From Nymphaea colorata (taxonomy: Eukaryota; Streptophyta; Magnoliopsida; Nymphaeales; Nymphaeaceae), in the NCBI RefSeq assembly GCF_008831285.2, contig NC_045142.1, forward strand, positions 22,815,300 through 22,879,299: a stretch of 64,000 nt of DNA. The letters are read 5' to 3'. A program made the position numbers and the translations under genes. Shown here one piece after another: positions 15,801 through 28,297 of the stretch. Positions within the stretch are counted from its first letter, which is position 1. Each line of letters opens with the position of its first letter. The notes under the pieces are model-generated. The model was not told the origin of the DNA, ran no database searches, and was given only the letters and a program-made list of their open reading frames with translations.

Positions 15801-18800
15801 TTGCCACTTCCTTCTTTTTGAACATTTCAGAGTCCTGAAAACCTTCCTTCTGGATTTGCATTTCATTTCAGAATTTCCAAGCTGTCTTGCAGCTTATAAA
15901 AGATGCTTTTTTCAAACATGGTGAGAATGAAACCTTGAGATCCTGTATCAAGTCCATTGCATTTTGTGCCTCTGAGAGCCCAGCAGATCTTCAAGATTTT
16001 GCCCGGAACAAATTGAAGGAGCTTGAGGATGAACTCCTTAGTAAGCTTAAATCTGCCATAACACAAATAGGGGTATACCTTCCCCATTCTCTCTCTGTCT
16101 CTCGCTCATGTTCTGAATATTGTGTGCTCAAATAGGTTATCACTTGTATTTTGTTCCCCAGGCTGGTGATGATGATTATTCCTTACTTGTTAACTTGAGA
16201 AGGTGCTACAATTTTCAATTGGCTAAGGCTGTCTCTAATGAAAGTCTGTATGAAGATCTTGTTGGTATCTTGAGAGACTTCAAGAACCTAGATGATGAGG
16301 TATATAGTTACGAACTCTTAATAAAAGTAAGGGTAGTTTTTTTATTATGTCACATTACATTTTTTTGGTGCTTGTTTTCCAGGTTGTGAGCCTTCTGCTG
16401 CTCAACATGTATATGCATGTACTATGGTGCCGGCAGTCCTTGGATGAGGAAAATCCTTCTGAAGCATCTCTATCTTCTTTGCTGTCAATGCGATCAACTT
16501 TGTTTCAGCAACTTGACTATTTTTTAAACTATCTGCTGAATGCAGAAGAGGAAGAAAAAGCAATTGCCTTGCTAACAAGCAGGGTAGGTTGTTTCATATC
16601 CAATTTTGATTTGCTGCTTAGTGCTTACCTCTCTATGTTGCTAACTGTTGGCACTGTTTTTCCCTTTTTTTATTCGTGAAACGAAATCATGCCATTCATC
16701 ATATAACTTGTTGGTTTGTCTACAAAAAGGTCTGTGTCATACTCGTGGAAATATGGTGTATATTTAATGAGAGGAAACTGAGGTCAAGCAAGCTTCATCT
16801 GTTGGGATTTCTTCCTGACGAATCCACCATTCAAAAGTTCTGGAAGCTCTGTGAGCGGCGCCTAAGTATTAAAGGTAAGATCCTGACCATGTTTTCTTAT
16901 TTGTACAGCATATGATGCTTCACTTGGCAAAAATCTGTGAGGTTCCAGTAGAAATTGAACTTTTGTGTTGTACATTTTTGTAATTTTTTTTTGTTTAAGC
17001 AAAAGGGACCTACTTATTAGGAAAGACATGCATACATACTTTGAAGTTTGAACCTGGAAAACCTGCAAAAATTTATTTCCTGGATCTCTTGAGGCTGCAC
17101 ATTCTTCAACCCAAGTTTGAGAATGAGCTGTTGAGCTTGATGTGTAAAACGTCTAGATGGAACCATAGACAGCTGGCTTTTTTGTTTTATGAATATTCCT
17201 GTAAGCAACCCACTTGCTGGTTTTTGACAAGTATATCAATGTTATGTGTTTTATATCTTCAAATATATATAAAAAAAAGAGTGGTCATGCTTGTTGAGCC
17301 CTTTGCATAGTTTGTCATAGCCCAGGTTTGACTAGATTAATTAACTTCAAGTTCTCTACATGTCTTGAAATGAACAATGAAGCTTTTGAGGAACAAACAT
17401 TTTTTTTGGCTTTTAGGTGCAGAAACCTGTTGGTCTCCACTCTATTCACAAATTGGAACTTAGAGGGAATTCGACATGTGCAATAGGTTGGGTACATGCT
17501 GAATTGTGCATTGAAAAAAAAAATCATTAGTCGTCCTGAATCTGTCTCTCAAATGTAGAACATGTCAGATTAGGTACACTTAATTACAGATCCAAAATAT
17601 GTAGTAATAATGGTTCTAGTAGAATAAGGTTAAGAAAACTCTTTGGATGCAATGAATGCAAATAAGTTATACTAATCACCTGTTGACAGTTGTTAAAACC
17701 TGAAGAACCTAAATATGAGTCCACAGCTTAATCTTAATCTTGCTTGCTCATGCTTAACCTAATATGAAACCATGTATTGCACCTTGCAAGTAGCTAAATT
17801 AGGGCACATCTGCATGCATCTGTCATTGATCTAAATGAATTAGATGAGAGTGTGTTGTTGCCCCATATAGACCAGTCACATGATGTGTAACTGATGAAAT
17901 GTGATTTATTACAGTTGCCAAATTCTTGTATATCTACCTAGCACTTCAAAGTACTGGGAGCCATGTCTTTGGGAATGTTCCTTTAGTATCCTTAGCTTAT
18001 GTAGAGCATCATATATTGCTGACCTTGATATCCATTAGGTTTCATGGGACAAGTAGGCCCCTGCACTGATATGCGCATGTACAAGGCAAATAGTTGTTAC
18101 TTGTTAGTAATTCCTTTTCAAAATATAGAAACTAGAAATAAAATTAACTTCAGAATCAGTTAATATTATCATAGCTACTTCACAATAGTGTCACAAAAAA
18201 ATTAATTTTTAATATGATAACAGTATACTATACTTTTTAAATAATTTTGATTCTTTTGATATCACGGATACCTGTAATCCTTGTATACACATATGCTGAA
18301 CAAATGTACTGACATGGTCTTAACTCATATATAGTATGACACCTTTGATGTCTGCAACTGTTGTGTCACATGCCCACATGGTGGATAAACTGAAATTACA
18401 CGTGCCCTGTTCTGGTTATCTTTAGTGACTTAGTCCTAGAAGGCTTCTACCTTTGACTGTGTCTGAATTGCACAGTTGTATTGATGTGGCATTCTACTGT
18501 CAGTGATGGAAATATCAGTTGCTTGTTTCTTGACTTTATTTTTCTGAGAAGCTGGTATCTTGTCTATTTTGTCTTTTCAGATGGTTTGGATGATGAGGAT
18601 GCAAATGAAGAATCTATTGATGAAATTAATCGGCAAGATGCAATAATGATTGCAGCAGCCAAATTGATAGTTAATGATGTAGTTCCAAAAGTATGACTTC
18701 TTTCATTTAGAATGCTGATGATGAGTCTTATAACAAGTGACAGTTATTCATGTTGTGGCTTCTGTCATTATCACTTCTGCAGTCCATGTAAACTTGCTTT

Positions 18801-21800
18801 GCAATGTCCAGGGTAACCATGTAAACAAAGTAATGCATACTCTTCAAAAAGGTTGCTGAAAAACAAGTTGCTTTATTTTTTTGTTAAATCATTGATTAAA
18901 AAACCATAAGTTATTAATCGTTACTTGCTAGTTCTTCCGTTTGTGGACAATTTTATATATATATATATATATAGTTTGTTTATTTATCTTCGCTGCACCT
19001 GCACCCATGTTTTTTCTGAAAAATGCTGACCAACACCTGCATTTGCATCATGCACCTCTGTGATATAGCATATAAACCTTTGTCTAATCCTTCTCTAGGA
19101 ATTTATGATCGTTTTAACTTATTGTTAGGTTTATGTAATGATTTCACTTGCATTAAAGCTGCTCATAGTCTGATACATATCTTGCAGAAATGTTTGATGT
19201 TCAGACTGTCATTTTGTTGGTATATGCCAGTCCATCTGGGTAGCTTTTGGACTGGTCTTTGTGAGACCCAGTTTAGTCCAGAATTTTAAGTGAAAGGCTT
19301 GATGTTTCCCCTTTATTTTGCCACTTTTTAACATTCGTACTGAGATTGTATATAATTGATATACCCAAACCTGCACTTCTACCTACAAATATGTAACTAA
19401 GGACAAATAAATTTCCAACCAGGATATTGCAAACCAGATATGCTTATCAGACAGAATTTCTTTTTAGGTCTGAGTGGACTATGTATTGAGATTGAAAACC
19501 TAACTTTAACGCTATAATAGATGATGCTTCAGATCCAAGAGTTGCTGAATAGAAAGGTTTGGAGAGGGATTTGAAGCTGTCTAAAGATGGACAACCAAGA
19601 GAAATACAGATTATGAGAAAAAGAGAAGGAAAGGTAGCAGATGAGATAGATCAAAGGACAAGGAGAAAAGAAAGAGAAATTTTCTGACTAAGGGACAGAC
19701 TTCAGATTTTTTGGGCATACCTCCTGGAAGCAAAAATCCAAACCTTGCTTTGATACCATACGATAATTTGTGAGATCAGATGTTGTGATGACCAGCACGG
19801 CCTTCAATCACTAGAAAGAGAACAAGGAGTTGCGAGGAGTGCGCATAAAAGAAAGGGCAGCCTTAACGTCAAGCATGCCCTAATTTCACTTAATTATGGT
19901 TATTCAAAAAAAGGATGGACTTAACAGTCCATAAACAAAAGGTAAATAACAAATCCACCATATGTACATGCGAGTTATAACTTAAAGCAGCAGAAATGAT
20001 GAATTTAGACCTAACCTAGGTCCAAATACTTATTGAAACCTTCTTAGGCCCAATGATTCTCATTTTTTAATGAGAAAAAAAACTTTCAAAATTGGTGGCA
20101 TTTGTGATTATGTGTTCTTTCTGGCATTCTTAATTTTGATAAATGATGTTGTTTTCTTATATTTGGTTTTCGTATTATGACAATGTGATGGAAAATGATT
20201 GTTCATGTCATACTTCTGTATTTAAATTCAACTTTTGCTCCACTGTACCCTATAGAGATTAAGTAATGCTTAAATTGGAGCACTTTGTGCAGGAATTGCT
20301 TGCTCCAAAGATCATTTCACATTTCATCATGCATGGGCCAAGTGTCGCAGAGGTTGTCAAGAACTTTATCGCTGTGCTGAAAAAAACTGCAAGTGATGAT
20401 ATCCACAAGTTGTTTTTAGAAGCATTAAAGATAGTATGTACATTTAATATCTGCTTGTAGTTTATAAATTATTTAGAAGAATTCTTCTTTTGGCAGTTGA
20501 TCTTTCCATCTAAAAGTCAAACCCTTCATTTTTTAGGCCTACCAACGGCATGAGGAGGAGCTTTCTAGAACTGATGGTGATTATTCATCAGTCCAGTCTT
20601 TCTCAGACTGCAAGGACCTTTCTTCTCGGTTGTCTGCTACATTTGCGGGTGCTGCTCGCAGCAAGCATAGGTTGCATATTTTAGAGATTGTTAAAAATGG
20701 CATAGCATTTGCTTTTGAGGATGCACCAAAGAAGTTGTCATTTTTGGAGGGATCTGTGCTTCAGTTTGTACCAAAACTCCCTGTTTCAGACATCATGGAC
20801 ATGTACATATTTTTACACTAAGCATTCTGTTGTTTTTTTATGACGAAGATCTGTTTCATAACTAGTGGTTTTTTCTTTGGACTAGTTTGAAAGATATCCA
20901 AACAAGGGTTGAGGACATAAACACGGATGAGGATCCCAGTGGCTGGAGACCTTACCATGCATTTATTGATATTCTTCGTGAGAAGTACACAAAGAATGAA
21001 GGTCTTCAAGGTAATTTTGGATAGTTAAGAATTATGTTACTATAGAATTTTGCTTCTATTTTCTCAAGATTTTCTTTTCAAGGCTTGCTGCTTTTACCAT
21101 GAGTGTTTCTGTTCACTCCATCTAGCTTCTGATACCAGTCAATAGGAGGTTACCGGATTGTTATTAAACCTCTTTCTTTCAGATCCAGTGTTATTCTCAT
21201 CTAATTGTTCTTTTTTTTTTGCAACAATGCCAATAAAACATGACTCTGTAATATTCCTTCCATACCTTGCTCTTTACTGGACCCATTCTTGGTTAATCAA
21301 AGATAATGAACGAGATGGCTGAGTACTCATTTATTGTTAAGAATGACCTGGCGGTTGAGTTTCCGTGCAAAAAGGTTTAATTTTTTTGTCACATTTGCTT
21401 GAAAAGGAAATATAGCATGATGTACACCTAGAGCTTGGAACATCAAACATAAAGATGGTTTGAGGTAATATCAGAAACAAAGAGAAATAAAGAAGCTCAG
21501 AAACCATAATACAGTTTTCCCTTTACAATCCTTGTAATTTGTGAATGACCATACTTTGATTCAATCAGCTTTCAATCAATAAAAGGAGATAGATATTTTG
21601 AATGTGAGATGTGCAACTACATTCTTGAGCTCCCTTCTTATTATGACCCGATGATTACATTTTTTTTTTCCATTTTCATGTTCCAAATATTATGATTTCA
21701 AAATGGTTTCATATCCATTTCTCATGTTTGTCCTTGTTGCCTATGTTACCTTCTTGTTGCTCTATTAATTTGTCCTTTCTTCCTGATGTATTTCTAATGC

Positions 21801-22243
21801 TGCCAACAAATCTTGCGATGCCATGTTACTTGTGTGTGGATGTTGATTTTGTGAAACTGTCTGCTGATTTTTTCCCTCCAACTTCATCTGTAATTGCAAC
21901 AAAGTGATGCTTGATTTGGCTGATTGCAGGTGAGGAAGGACAAGTACAAAAGCGCCGAGGGCGTCCACCAAAATCAAAGGACTTGCAAGGAAGGAAGCTT
22001 TTTGAAGATCAAAATTCAAGCGAGGAAGATGGTGATGGTGATTCCATTAGTGCTTCAGACCAGGATGAAGATGAAGAAGATGATGAAACACCATTGAGAA
22101 ACTCCCTCAGGTCTTTGAGATTAAGATCCTTGAAGCTTGGAAAGGCCTCGCAGCAGGAAAGGTCAAATGATAGCAGGAGTAATGCTCAGTCAAAGCATGT
22201 TGGTTCTGGAAAAGCGACACTAGATAAAGTGTTTGCCTCGTGA
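9814..22243 (+). CDS. SCC3: Sister-chromatid cohesion protein 3 (STAG/SA cohesin subunit)
   Basis: This is the HEAT-repeat cohesin subunit that binds the SCC1/RAD21 kleisin and is needed for sister-chromatid cohesion in the nucleus. I reconstruct 20 coding exons: 9814-10261, 12747-12859, 12929-13021, 13160-13323, 13415-13651, 13774-13918, 14031-14209, 14310-14455, 14524-14651, 14786-14959, 15617-15778, 15872-16072, 16162-16299, 16383-16583, 16730-16874, 18581-18690, 20293-20433, 20537-20802, 20886-21010, 21930-22243. All phases agree, giving 1,209 residues (Arabidopsis about 1,100). Plant SCC3 hallmarks are GLQLVTSFITVAK and RDIDPDIRMACIGSLG in the stromalin-conserved region, and FSNRMIELADDIDV. 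The C-terminus has an AT-hook-like KRRGRPPK (about 1113-1120) and an acidic run. The N-terminus (RRSQRR, basic KKKKR) is disordered and longer than usual; a 45-nt GT-AG segment in exon 1 may be spliced out. The acceptor of exon 4 (AAAAAG) is weak. ATG 9814 is the first in frame. Confidence 0.95.
10262..12746 (+). other. SCC3 intron 1
   Basis: A 2,485-bp intron (donor GTGCGT, acceptor TTCAG). It is AT-rich, with a (CA)n-like tract near 11915-11936 and a T-rich stretch near 12440. I see no nested gene. A segment at about 12240-12545 has the same general TCAGGA/AATATT character as repeats at 53.1-53.8 kb. Confidence 0.7.
17000..17200 (+). other. Possible cassette exon in SCC3 intron 15
   Basis: A 201-nt segment with acceptor-like TTTAAG before it and donor GTAAGC after it. 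Exon 15 ends in phase 1, and joining it here keeps one frame open for exactly 67 codons, again ending in phase 1 so that exon 16 stays in frame. The encoded stretch (containing KFEPGKPAKIYFLDLLRLH) looks protein-like, but I cannot match it to SCC3 proteins I remember, which run directly from exon 15 to exon 16. It could be a cassette exon, an exonised repeat or chance. Confidence 0.35.
18691..20292 (+). other. SCC3 intron 16 with a possible LTR-element remnant
   Basis: A 1.6-kb intron. A short (TA)n lies at about 18955-18973. GCTTTGATACCA at 19747-19758 is, on the minus strand, one mismatch from the initiator tRNA-Met primer-binding site. The flanking 19.5-20.05 kb could therefore be a decayed minus-strand LTR-element fragment, but no paired LTR was found. 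Confidence 0.35.
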
Positions 22244-22253
22244 AAACAAGTTG

Positions 22254-22434
22254 GTAATTGATTTCCACTTCTTTATGCTTGTTTTTATGCTGCGTTGTGG
22301 AGATTTATCCTAATTGAACCAAACTAGCTCAACACGGACCTAACAAATAAGGCTATATTTTAGAGTAGCTTGTCTTAACATTGGTCTCAGAAAGTATGCT
22401 ATGCTCTGCTACAAGTTTTCCACGTTTCTTGCAG
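22254..22434 (+). other. Possible 3'-UTR intron of SCC3
   Basis: Ten nucleotides after the stop codon a GTAATT donor occurs, and a CTTGCAG acceptor follows about 180 bp later. This could be a spliced 3'-UTR intron. The stop-to-junction distance is too short to be expected to trigger nonsense-mediated decay. Confidence 0.3.
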
Positions 22435-23920
22435 GTTAGCTTGTGAAGGTCTTACTGGAGCTTAGGAGTTTGAAACACAGTAACTTGCAGTAAGGTTCCA
22501 GTAAAGAATGAGAAGCTAAGGCTCATTCCTTTTTCCCTTGCCCCCGGGGTCTAGGGCTAGGGCCAGGATTGCACAGGAGGCTGACACCCACAGATTCGAA
22601 TCAGGAACTGACCTTCTACTAGTTCCTGGTTTCGACCAGCCATGCCAAATGCTTTTACCTCCTTGTAGGCAGTGAGACCTTAAGGATTGTGCCAACCCTA
22701 ACATTGCCAAAATTTGACGACACATCTTTGGATTGGACCTATTGCTTGAAGCAAGTTTCTGATTGTCCATCTTATTCCTTTTGTTTAATTATTTATTCCT
22801 TCTGACAAGTTTTCACAAGAACCTTGTCAGCTGTCGCTGTCCTATCAATTTACTGCGCTCTTGTGTTCCATTTGTGGACCCAATGACTGGCCATCACACA
22901 TCATCCCAAACTTAACGCTTATACAAATTTTTCTTACTATTGCATCATTGGTTTGGATTGTTTCCTAGTATCATGCATATGGGGGTTCATGATCTTTGTT
23001 TCATTTTGTTTTTTGGAGTGGCAGGGAACAACTCAGAATTATGTGTAAGCAAACCAGATAAGGAAACAAGAGACGATGTCTATGCACATTGTGCAAGTGC
23101 GATTTTCTGTGGATATGAGCTGCAATCACTGCTTGGTAGGATGACAAGTTTTCTACTTTCTGCTCCATATTATGTGGGAGAAAAAGATTTCCCCGTTGTG
23201 TAATTTTAATCTCTTGTAAGTAACAACTTTTGCTTCATCTTTTCTTTTTTGTGCAATCCTCCTTCTTGTGCCTTTTCTTTTTTGTGCAATCCTCCTTCTT
23301 GTGCCTTTTCTTTTCCTATCATCTCCTCTCTTTTCCCATGAGTTTACCATTTTAATACAAGTGAAGGTGCAAAAATGATGTTATTCATTTTTGTCTGCTT
23401 GTAATTGTTTTCTGTGTTGGGACCATTTTCTGGTCCTCATTGAGAGTTTCATAGGTGGCGAGTTGTTGATTGTTGTTGTATCAGCTGTATTTAATTCAAT
23501 GTTGTAAAAAGCATATCTTAAGCCGTATCGATTTGGCTTTAAGATATCACGTATCGTAAAATATCGTGACGTATCGTAAAATATCGTAACTTATCGTATC
23601 TTTATTGTTTTTTTTTAATAAATCAGAAAAAAAATGAATAAAATTTGAATAAAAAATCAGTAAAAATAAAGAATAATATGTTCTTCATAAAAAAAACATG
23701 TTTTGCAGAATGATGAGCTTATTATTGCTATAAAGTTACAGTTCATCATTAATGAAATTGTGAAAATGTTCAATGTCAATATATAAAATGAAAGCACGCT
23801 CTACTTTATCCTTATCTCCATCTTCATCTTCATGATTTAAAAAAAACCCTTCTTTTCAACGGTAATCAATTATTCACGTACAAATTCTTGGATGATTTCA
23901 CTTTGAAAATCAATGATTTA
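22435..23920. other. Intergenic with repeats
   Basis: Downstream of SCC3, about 22520-22700 holds a GC-richer segment with a B-box-like GATTCGAATC on either strand, possibly a SINE relic. A 33-bp unit (containing GTGCAATCCTCCTTCTTGTG) is tandemly doubled at about 23240-23310. From about 23530 the sequence carries repeated GTATCGTAAAATATCG words that reappear inverted near 25490-25610. No gene. Confidence 0.45.
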
Positions 23921-25330
23921 GGCGACGTTTGATGGTCAGGAAAAACACTGTTCATCGGGGTGTTTTTTCTTTTTTTGTACGGTTTCAACCACCACCATCA
24001 AACATGGGAAACTTTACCATGCAAAAAGTCTAGTTTCAGGGTAACTTTACCCTGGAAAAAAGTCAGACCCTTACGGTTTCGAGGATTTTTTTTTTTTTGC
24101 ATAGTGTGTGTTGCTCATCCATTGCACTCCCTCTACTGCGCCACCGCCTCTTCATTCGCATCTTCCATTGTGCGCATTCTCCTTCTCCCTTGCCACTGCA
24201 TCTTCCTTCTTCGATCGACCGAACGCCTCTTTCACTCAGCAAGCCATTCTCCTCTTCCTCCTTTGATCGACCTACTGACTGACCCAACGCCTCTTTCTTC
24301 ATGCCGTTGATGCAGGGATCTTTTGCTCAGCAAGCCATTCGCCTCTTCCTCCTTCGATCGACCTACTGATCGACCCAACGCCTCTTTCTTCATGTCGTTG
24401 ATGCAGGGATCTTTTGCTCAGCAAGTCATCCGCCTCTTCCTCCTTCGATCGACCTACTGACCGACCCAACGCCTCTTTCTTCATGCCGTTGATGCAGGGA
24501 TCCTGATGTTGTAGTATCAATTCTAATGTGAAAAACCCAGCGCCTCTTTCTTCATGCCGTTGATGCCATGCAGGGATCTTGATGTTGTAGTATCAATTCT
24601 AATGTGAAAAATCTGGATTAACATGTGGATATTGCATATGCTCCATTTATTCATCAAAGGCTTTTTCAAGATCCTTCGCCCAATTTTCAGAAATTTTGAT
24701 GTTTTGGAAGGCAGGCTTTTATTGGCTTTAGTATATCAGTTGAGGTTCAGGCCCTTTAGGGTGTTTCACTGTCCTGCAATTAGCTTGTTTACTCCATTAA
24801 GTTTCACTGTCCTGCAATTAGTTTATGTCTTCCACAGATAAGCAATTTAAAATGTTGTCAACAAGAATAGAACAAGAGAAAATGGCAGAGGAAGTTGAAG
24901 GTCGCATGAGAAGGATTGGTCAGCAACAGCCTTGGAGGTTCATGGGATTTGAGAACTTGTGCTCAGACAGAGGTTTGCTGCAAGAGTGCCAAAGGAGAAA
25001 CTGAAACACCTCCTTCACACGAACCCTCACCATCGTTCATTTCTGCTCTCCTTCTGGCAGTTCATTGAGAAGAAATTGCAAGGAACAGCATGATCCGCAC
25101 CTTCTAGCAGGAAGGTAGCAAAAGGCAGGAAGAGATATGAATCGGTCAAAAAATTTTAACGGCCAAAAAAATTTTCAGTGAACTATGCATTTTTTGCCCT
25201 TCAAAAAAATTCCAGTGCCATCAAACATGGCCTGAAACAAGAAAAAGTAAAATTTACCCCTCATTTTACCGTGGAGAATTTTTCTTGAAAAAATTCCCCC
25301 TCAAAAAAATCCAGGCCATCAAACGTGGCC
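23921..25330. mobile_element. PIF/Harbinger-like non-autonomous DNA transposon
   Basis: The element is 1,410 bp. Left terminus GGCGACGTTTGATGGTCAGG and the reverse complement of the right terminus (GGCCACGTTTGATGGCCTGG) agree at 17 of 20 bases. Both sides are flanked by TTA, the trinucleotide duplication typical of PIF/Harbinger. Subterminal CATCAAACATGG words occur near both ends (about 23997 and 25218). No transposase frame is visible; the interior contains a 91-bp tandem array and non-coding sequence. It sits between inverted GTATCG-rich flanks, suggesting insertion into an older element. Confidence 0.7.
24190..24510. repeat. 91-bp tandem repeat, about 3.5 copies
   Basis: The unit contains GATCGACCTACTGA, ACGCCTCTTTCTTCATG and GTTGATGCAGGGATC. 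The word GACCCAAC recurs at 24281, 24372 and 24463, giving an exact 91-bp period. A diverged, shorter derivative follows (about 24535-24612), itself containing a repeated TGATGTTGTAGTATCAATTC. The array lies inside the Harbinger-like element. Confidence 0.85.
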
Positions 25331-28123
25331 TTAATGATGGAAATCGATGATTTCCCTTCACGGTGACACAATCTTTAAATTAGAAGTGAAGAAGGGACAA
25401 ATTTTTATAAAGAAAACTCGAAAAGGAGGGGATTCAAGGCCTCTTTTTTGAAATCAATCTGCATCTTACGATATGAAGGCTTGTATCGTACGTATACATT
25501 CTTATTTACTACAAATGGGTGTATCGTATCGTATTTTTTAAGTTGTAAAATATGTATCATATCGTATCGTATTTTCTAAGTTGTAAAATACGTATCATAC
25601 GATACGTACAACATGTGCAACGTGTTTAACACCATGGAAAGCTTTTGGTTCACAAAGTCCATTAGCATGCCATGGAAACATGATCTTTATATCGATTTAT
25701 AAGTTTTCAAACTGGATGATATATGAATATGGGTATTTAAAAAGAAAAAACACTTGAGAAATGTGATTGGATCGGTATCAGATAGAGAGATGGTCTGGCT
25801 TGCTTGATGCTTCTCTGAGATGTGAGTTTGTTGGATGAAAAGGTTCAGCCCCCATTCGTTTCATCAGGTGGAGGGAAAACCCAGATGGGGTCCGGCGACA
25901 TACCATTTGTCGTGAGAAGAAAGTTGAATAGCGCCACATAGATGTGATTCAACGTTGCCTGCAAGAGGGGGCAAGAGAACTGCTCAAGCTTTTCTTACCT
26001 ACCTGTGTTGATGTTTCATTTCGATAGTGAGGAAGTATTGGGCATTTTCACCGCATAATTTCTCATCAGTTTTGGCTGAATGGGTTTGGCATCACTACTT
26101 GTGGTGGGTGTTGGTGGGCTGTCAGTCTCTATTTCAAGTCATGCAGTAAAAGTAAAGTCAAGTCATTCATGCATAAGTTAAAAAGCAGTGGTGGTGACAT
26201 TTTGGAACATAAAAAAAGTAAAACTTGTATCTTAAGAAGAGGCAGGAGATTTGGAGAGTGGGTCTCCCCCACACACTAAAAATAGGCTCTCCGTAACACA
26301 AACAGTACTACTGAAGCAAGACCTACTTTTTGGAAAAACCATACAAAAAGAATAATGCTTGTTAATGGAAGAAAGTGAACTGGTCACTACGGGTTTTTAC
26401 TCAGAAAAACAGCCTTTACATGTATATATATAAAGAGAAAAACAGAGAGAACCAGAGAAAAGAGAGATGTACATCTCAAATCACTTAAATCGAACAAAAA
26501 TCAAGACTACTACTCTAAGTTCTTGTCAAAAAGTTAATTAACACAAAAGTTAAAGTGCGAACATGTTTGTGAGTAAGCTACATGACATGTTTTAAATAAT
26601 TTGCTTAAGGATTATTGATTTTTCTGCTACCAATATTTCAGTGTTCTAGGAGCCGTTAATTTTTTTCATAATTAAAATAACATATATAAAGCCCAAAAAA
26701 TAAAAAGAAAATTATCTCTATAAACTGTGCAACAGTACATCAACGATCTAGTTTAGATGGTCTAGTTTTTGTTCCTGACCCAAGTGGTTTAGCAAATATA
26801 TATGCATATCCATATGAAAAGCATACTTTCAACAGAAGATTGAACATGCTAAAATGTTTATGATTACTAATTTAATATAAAATACGTTTTAATTTAAGCA
26901 TTATTTTCATACAAGCAGTTCACCTTTTCTACTTCTAATATTTAATATTCTAGCAGCCGTTAATTCGATTATTAAAGCAACACATAAAAAACTCAGAAGT
27001 GCCCTTTCCTTCATATAACACAAAGTGCTTTAAAATTTATACAACACAAACTGTCCTTTGCTTTCTATCTTCACTTTTCATCCACCAAACAACATAATTT
27101 GACACGACCGCGCACTTCTTTAAATATCCTACTGCTAATTGCCCTTGTGACTCTGAGTCGACTCGGCACAACCAGAATATAAACTTTTGCAACAAGCACA
27201 CACTTTGTCATTCTTTTTGTTGTTCTTCTGGCTGGGACAAAGGAGCAAGAACACATCCAGTACCGTAATAAAAGGCAAAATTCAACACAAGTATTGGCTT
27301 CAATATAAGGAACCCGACAACGGCATGCCTCCTAGTGAATACGAAAAGCAAGCCAATTTGATGAATATGGCACAATTTGGTTCCATGATTTATCCCAAAG
27401 ATTAAGGCAGATGCATAAAACACTACGTCGCCACAATATCTAGGGCAAATTCATAGAATACTTAGGCAGTGTTCCAGCAAATGCCCTTTAAATCACCAAA
27501 CCTTAGAAGCTCTGATCCCAACTCTCACTAATAAATTAGATCTTGATAGTAGAGTGGAACATAGACGATTCAAAACCCATGACAAAAGGAATTCACAGCA
27601 GAATGCTCCGACAGACAGGAATACACCATTCCTGGTTGTCGATGCTATAAAATTTTAAGCATCAGCCGCATTTCATGATATAGTCATCTTCATGGTGCTA
27701 GTCATATCATAAGCATTGGCATGGTCTCAATTCTGGTTCTTAGGAACACATAATGAACTCATGATATTTTGACCAATGCCGTTTATCCCTATCAGTGTAT
27801 AACAAAAAATACGTATGGATAATACATGGATGAGATGAGTATTCATATCATGATATCATCATAATAAGAATGCAAGGTGACCATAAATGCAAGATAACGA
27901 GAATATGACATGCACAAAACTATCAGCAACATCTATGAGCTTCTAGAATCCACCCGCCAACAAAAAAGGGAGGAAGTGAAACTGTCATTTGGTTCTGACT
28001 TTTAAATAACTGCAAAGCAGCAAAAATCCTAGCAGAACCAATCAAGGACAAAAGTTGGTGTTAAGAAAGTTGAAAAAAAAATCCATAGAAGGAAAAAGGG
28101 CTTGCAGATACATTATCAGTTTA
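25331..28123. other. Intergenic, repeat flank then featureless
   Basis: The start (25490-25620) has repeated CGTATCGTATTTT and GTTGTAAAATA words that mirror 23.53-23.62 kb. The remainder to bL33m is AT-rich. Short open frames, such as one at 27187-27405, show no recognisable domain. Part of 28.0-28.1 kb will be the bL33m 3' UTR. Confidence 0.45.
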
Positions 28124-28297
28124 TCACTTCATCTTTGCCTCCGTAAACAGAACATGCTTGTTCACCCGGGGATCATATTTTCTAAATTCAAGCTTTTCAG
28201 TGATCCTTCGTGGATTCTTTCGCTTGACATAGAAGAACCCAGTGCCTGCTGCAGAGACGAGCCTGATGAATATGGATCCACCCTTCGCCTTGCCCAT
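28124..28297 (-). CDS. Mitochondrial large-subunit ribosomal protein bL33m
   Basis: A 57-residue protein starting [20 protein letters not shown] and ending FTEAKMK. It matches the plant nuclear-encoded bL33 family in full. It is a small basic protein of the mitochondrial large ribosomal subunit, close to the peptidyl-transferase/E-site side. Diagnostic features are the [13 protein letters not shown] beta-hairpin and [10 protein letters not shown]. No cleavable presequence is evident, as is usual for this family. The coding region is a single exon. The leader is probably split: a 5'-UTR exon ends near 29126 with donor GGTAAAAG on the minus strand, and an acceptor lies just upstream of the ATG (about 28322). 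The gene is divergent from VTI1. Confidence 0.93.
   Translation of the reverse strand: MGKAKGGSIFIRLVSAAGTGFFYVKRKNPRRITEKLEFRKYDPRVNKHVLFTEAKMK

Noticed and set aside
24190..24510. 91-bp repeats as a CRISPR-like array
   Set aside because: The repeats are contiguous with no unique spacers, and the context is a plant nuclear transposon.
23960..24520. Ser/Pro-rich and Arg/Glu-rich frames within 23.96-24.52 kb
   Set aside because: They result from the 91-bp tandem array and low-complexity sequence inside a transposon-like element.
27187..27405. 72-residue open frame containing NMAQFGSMIYPKD
   Set aside because: No family recognised, no leader or splice context, and the opposite strand is equally open.
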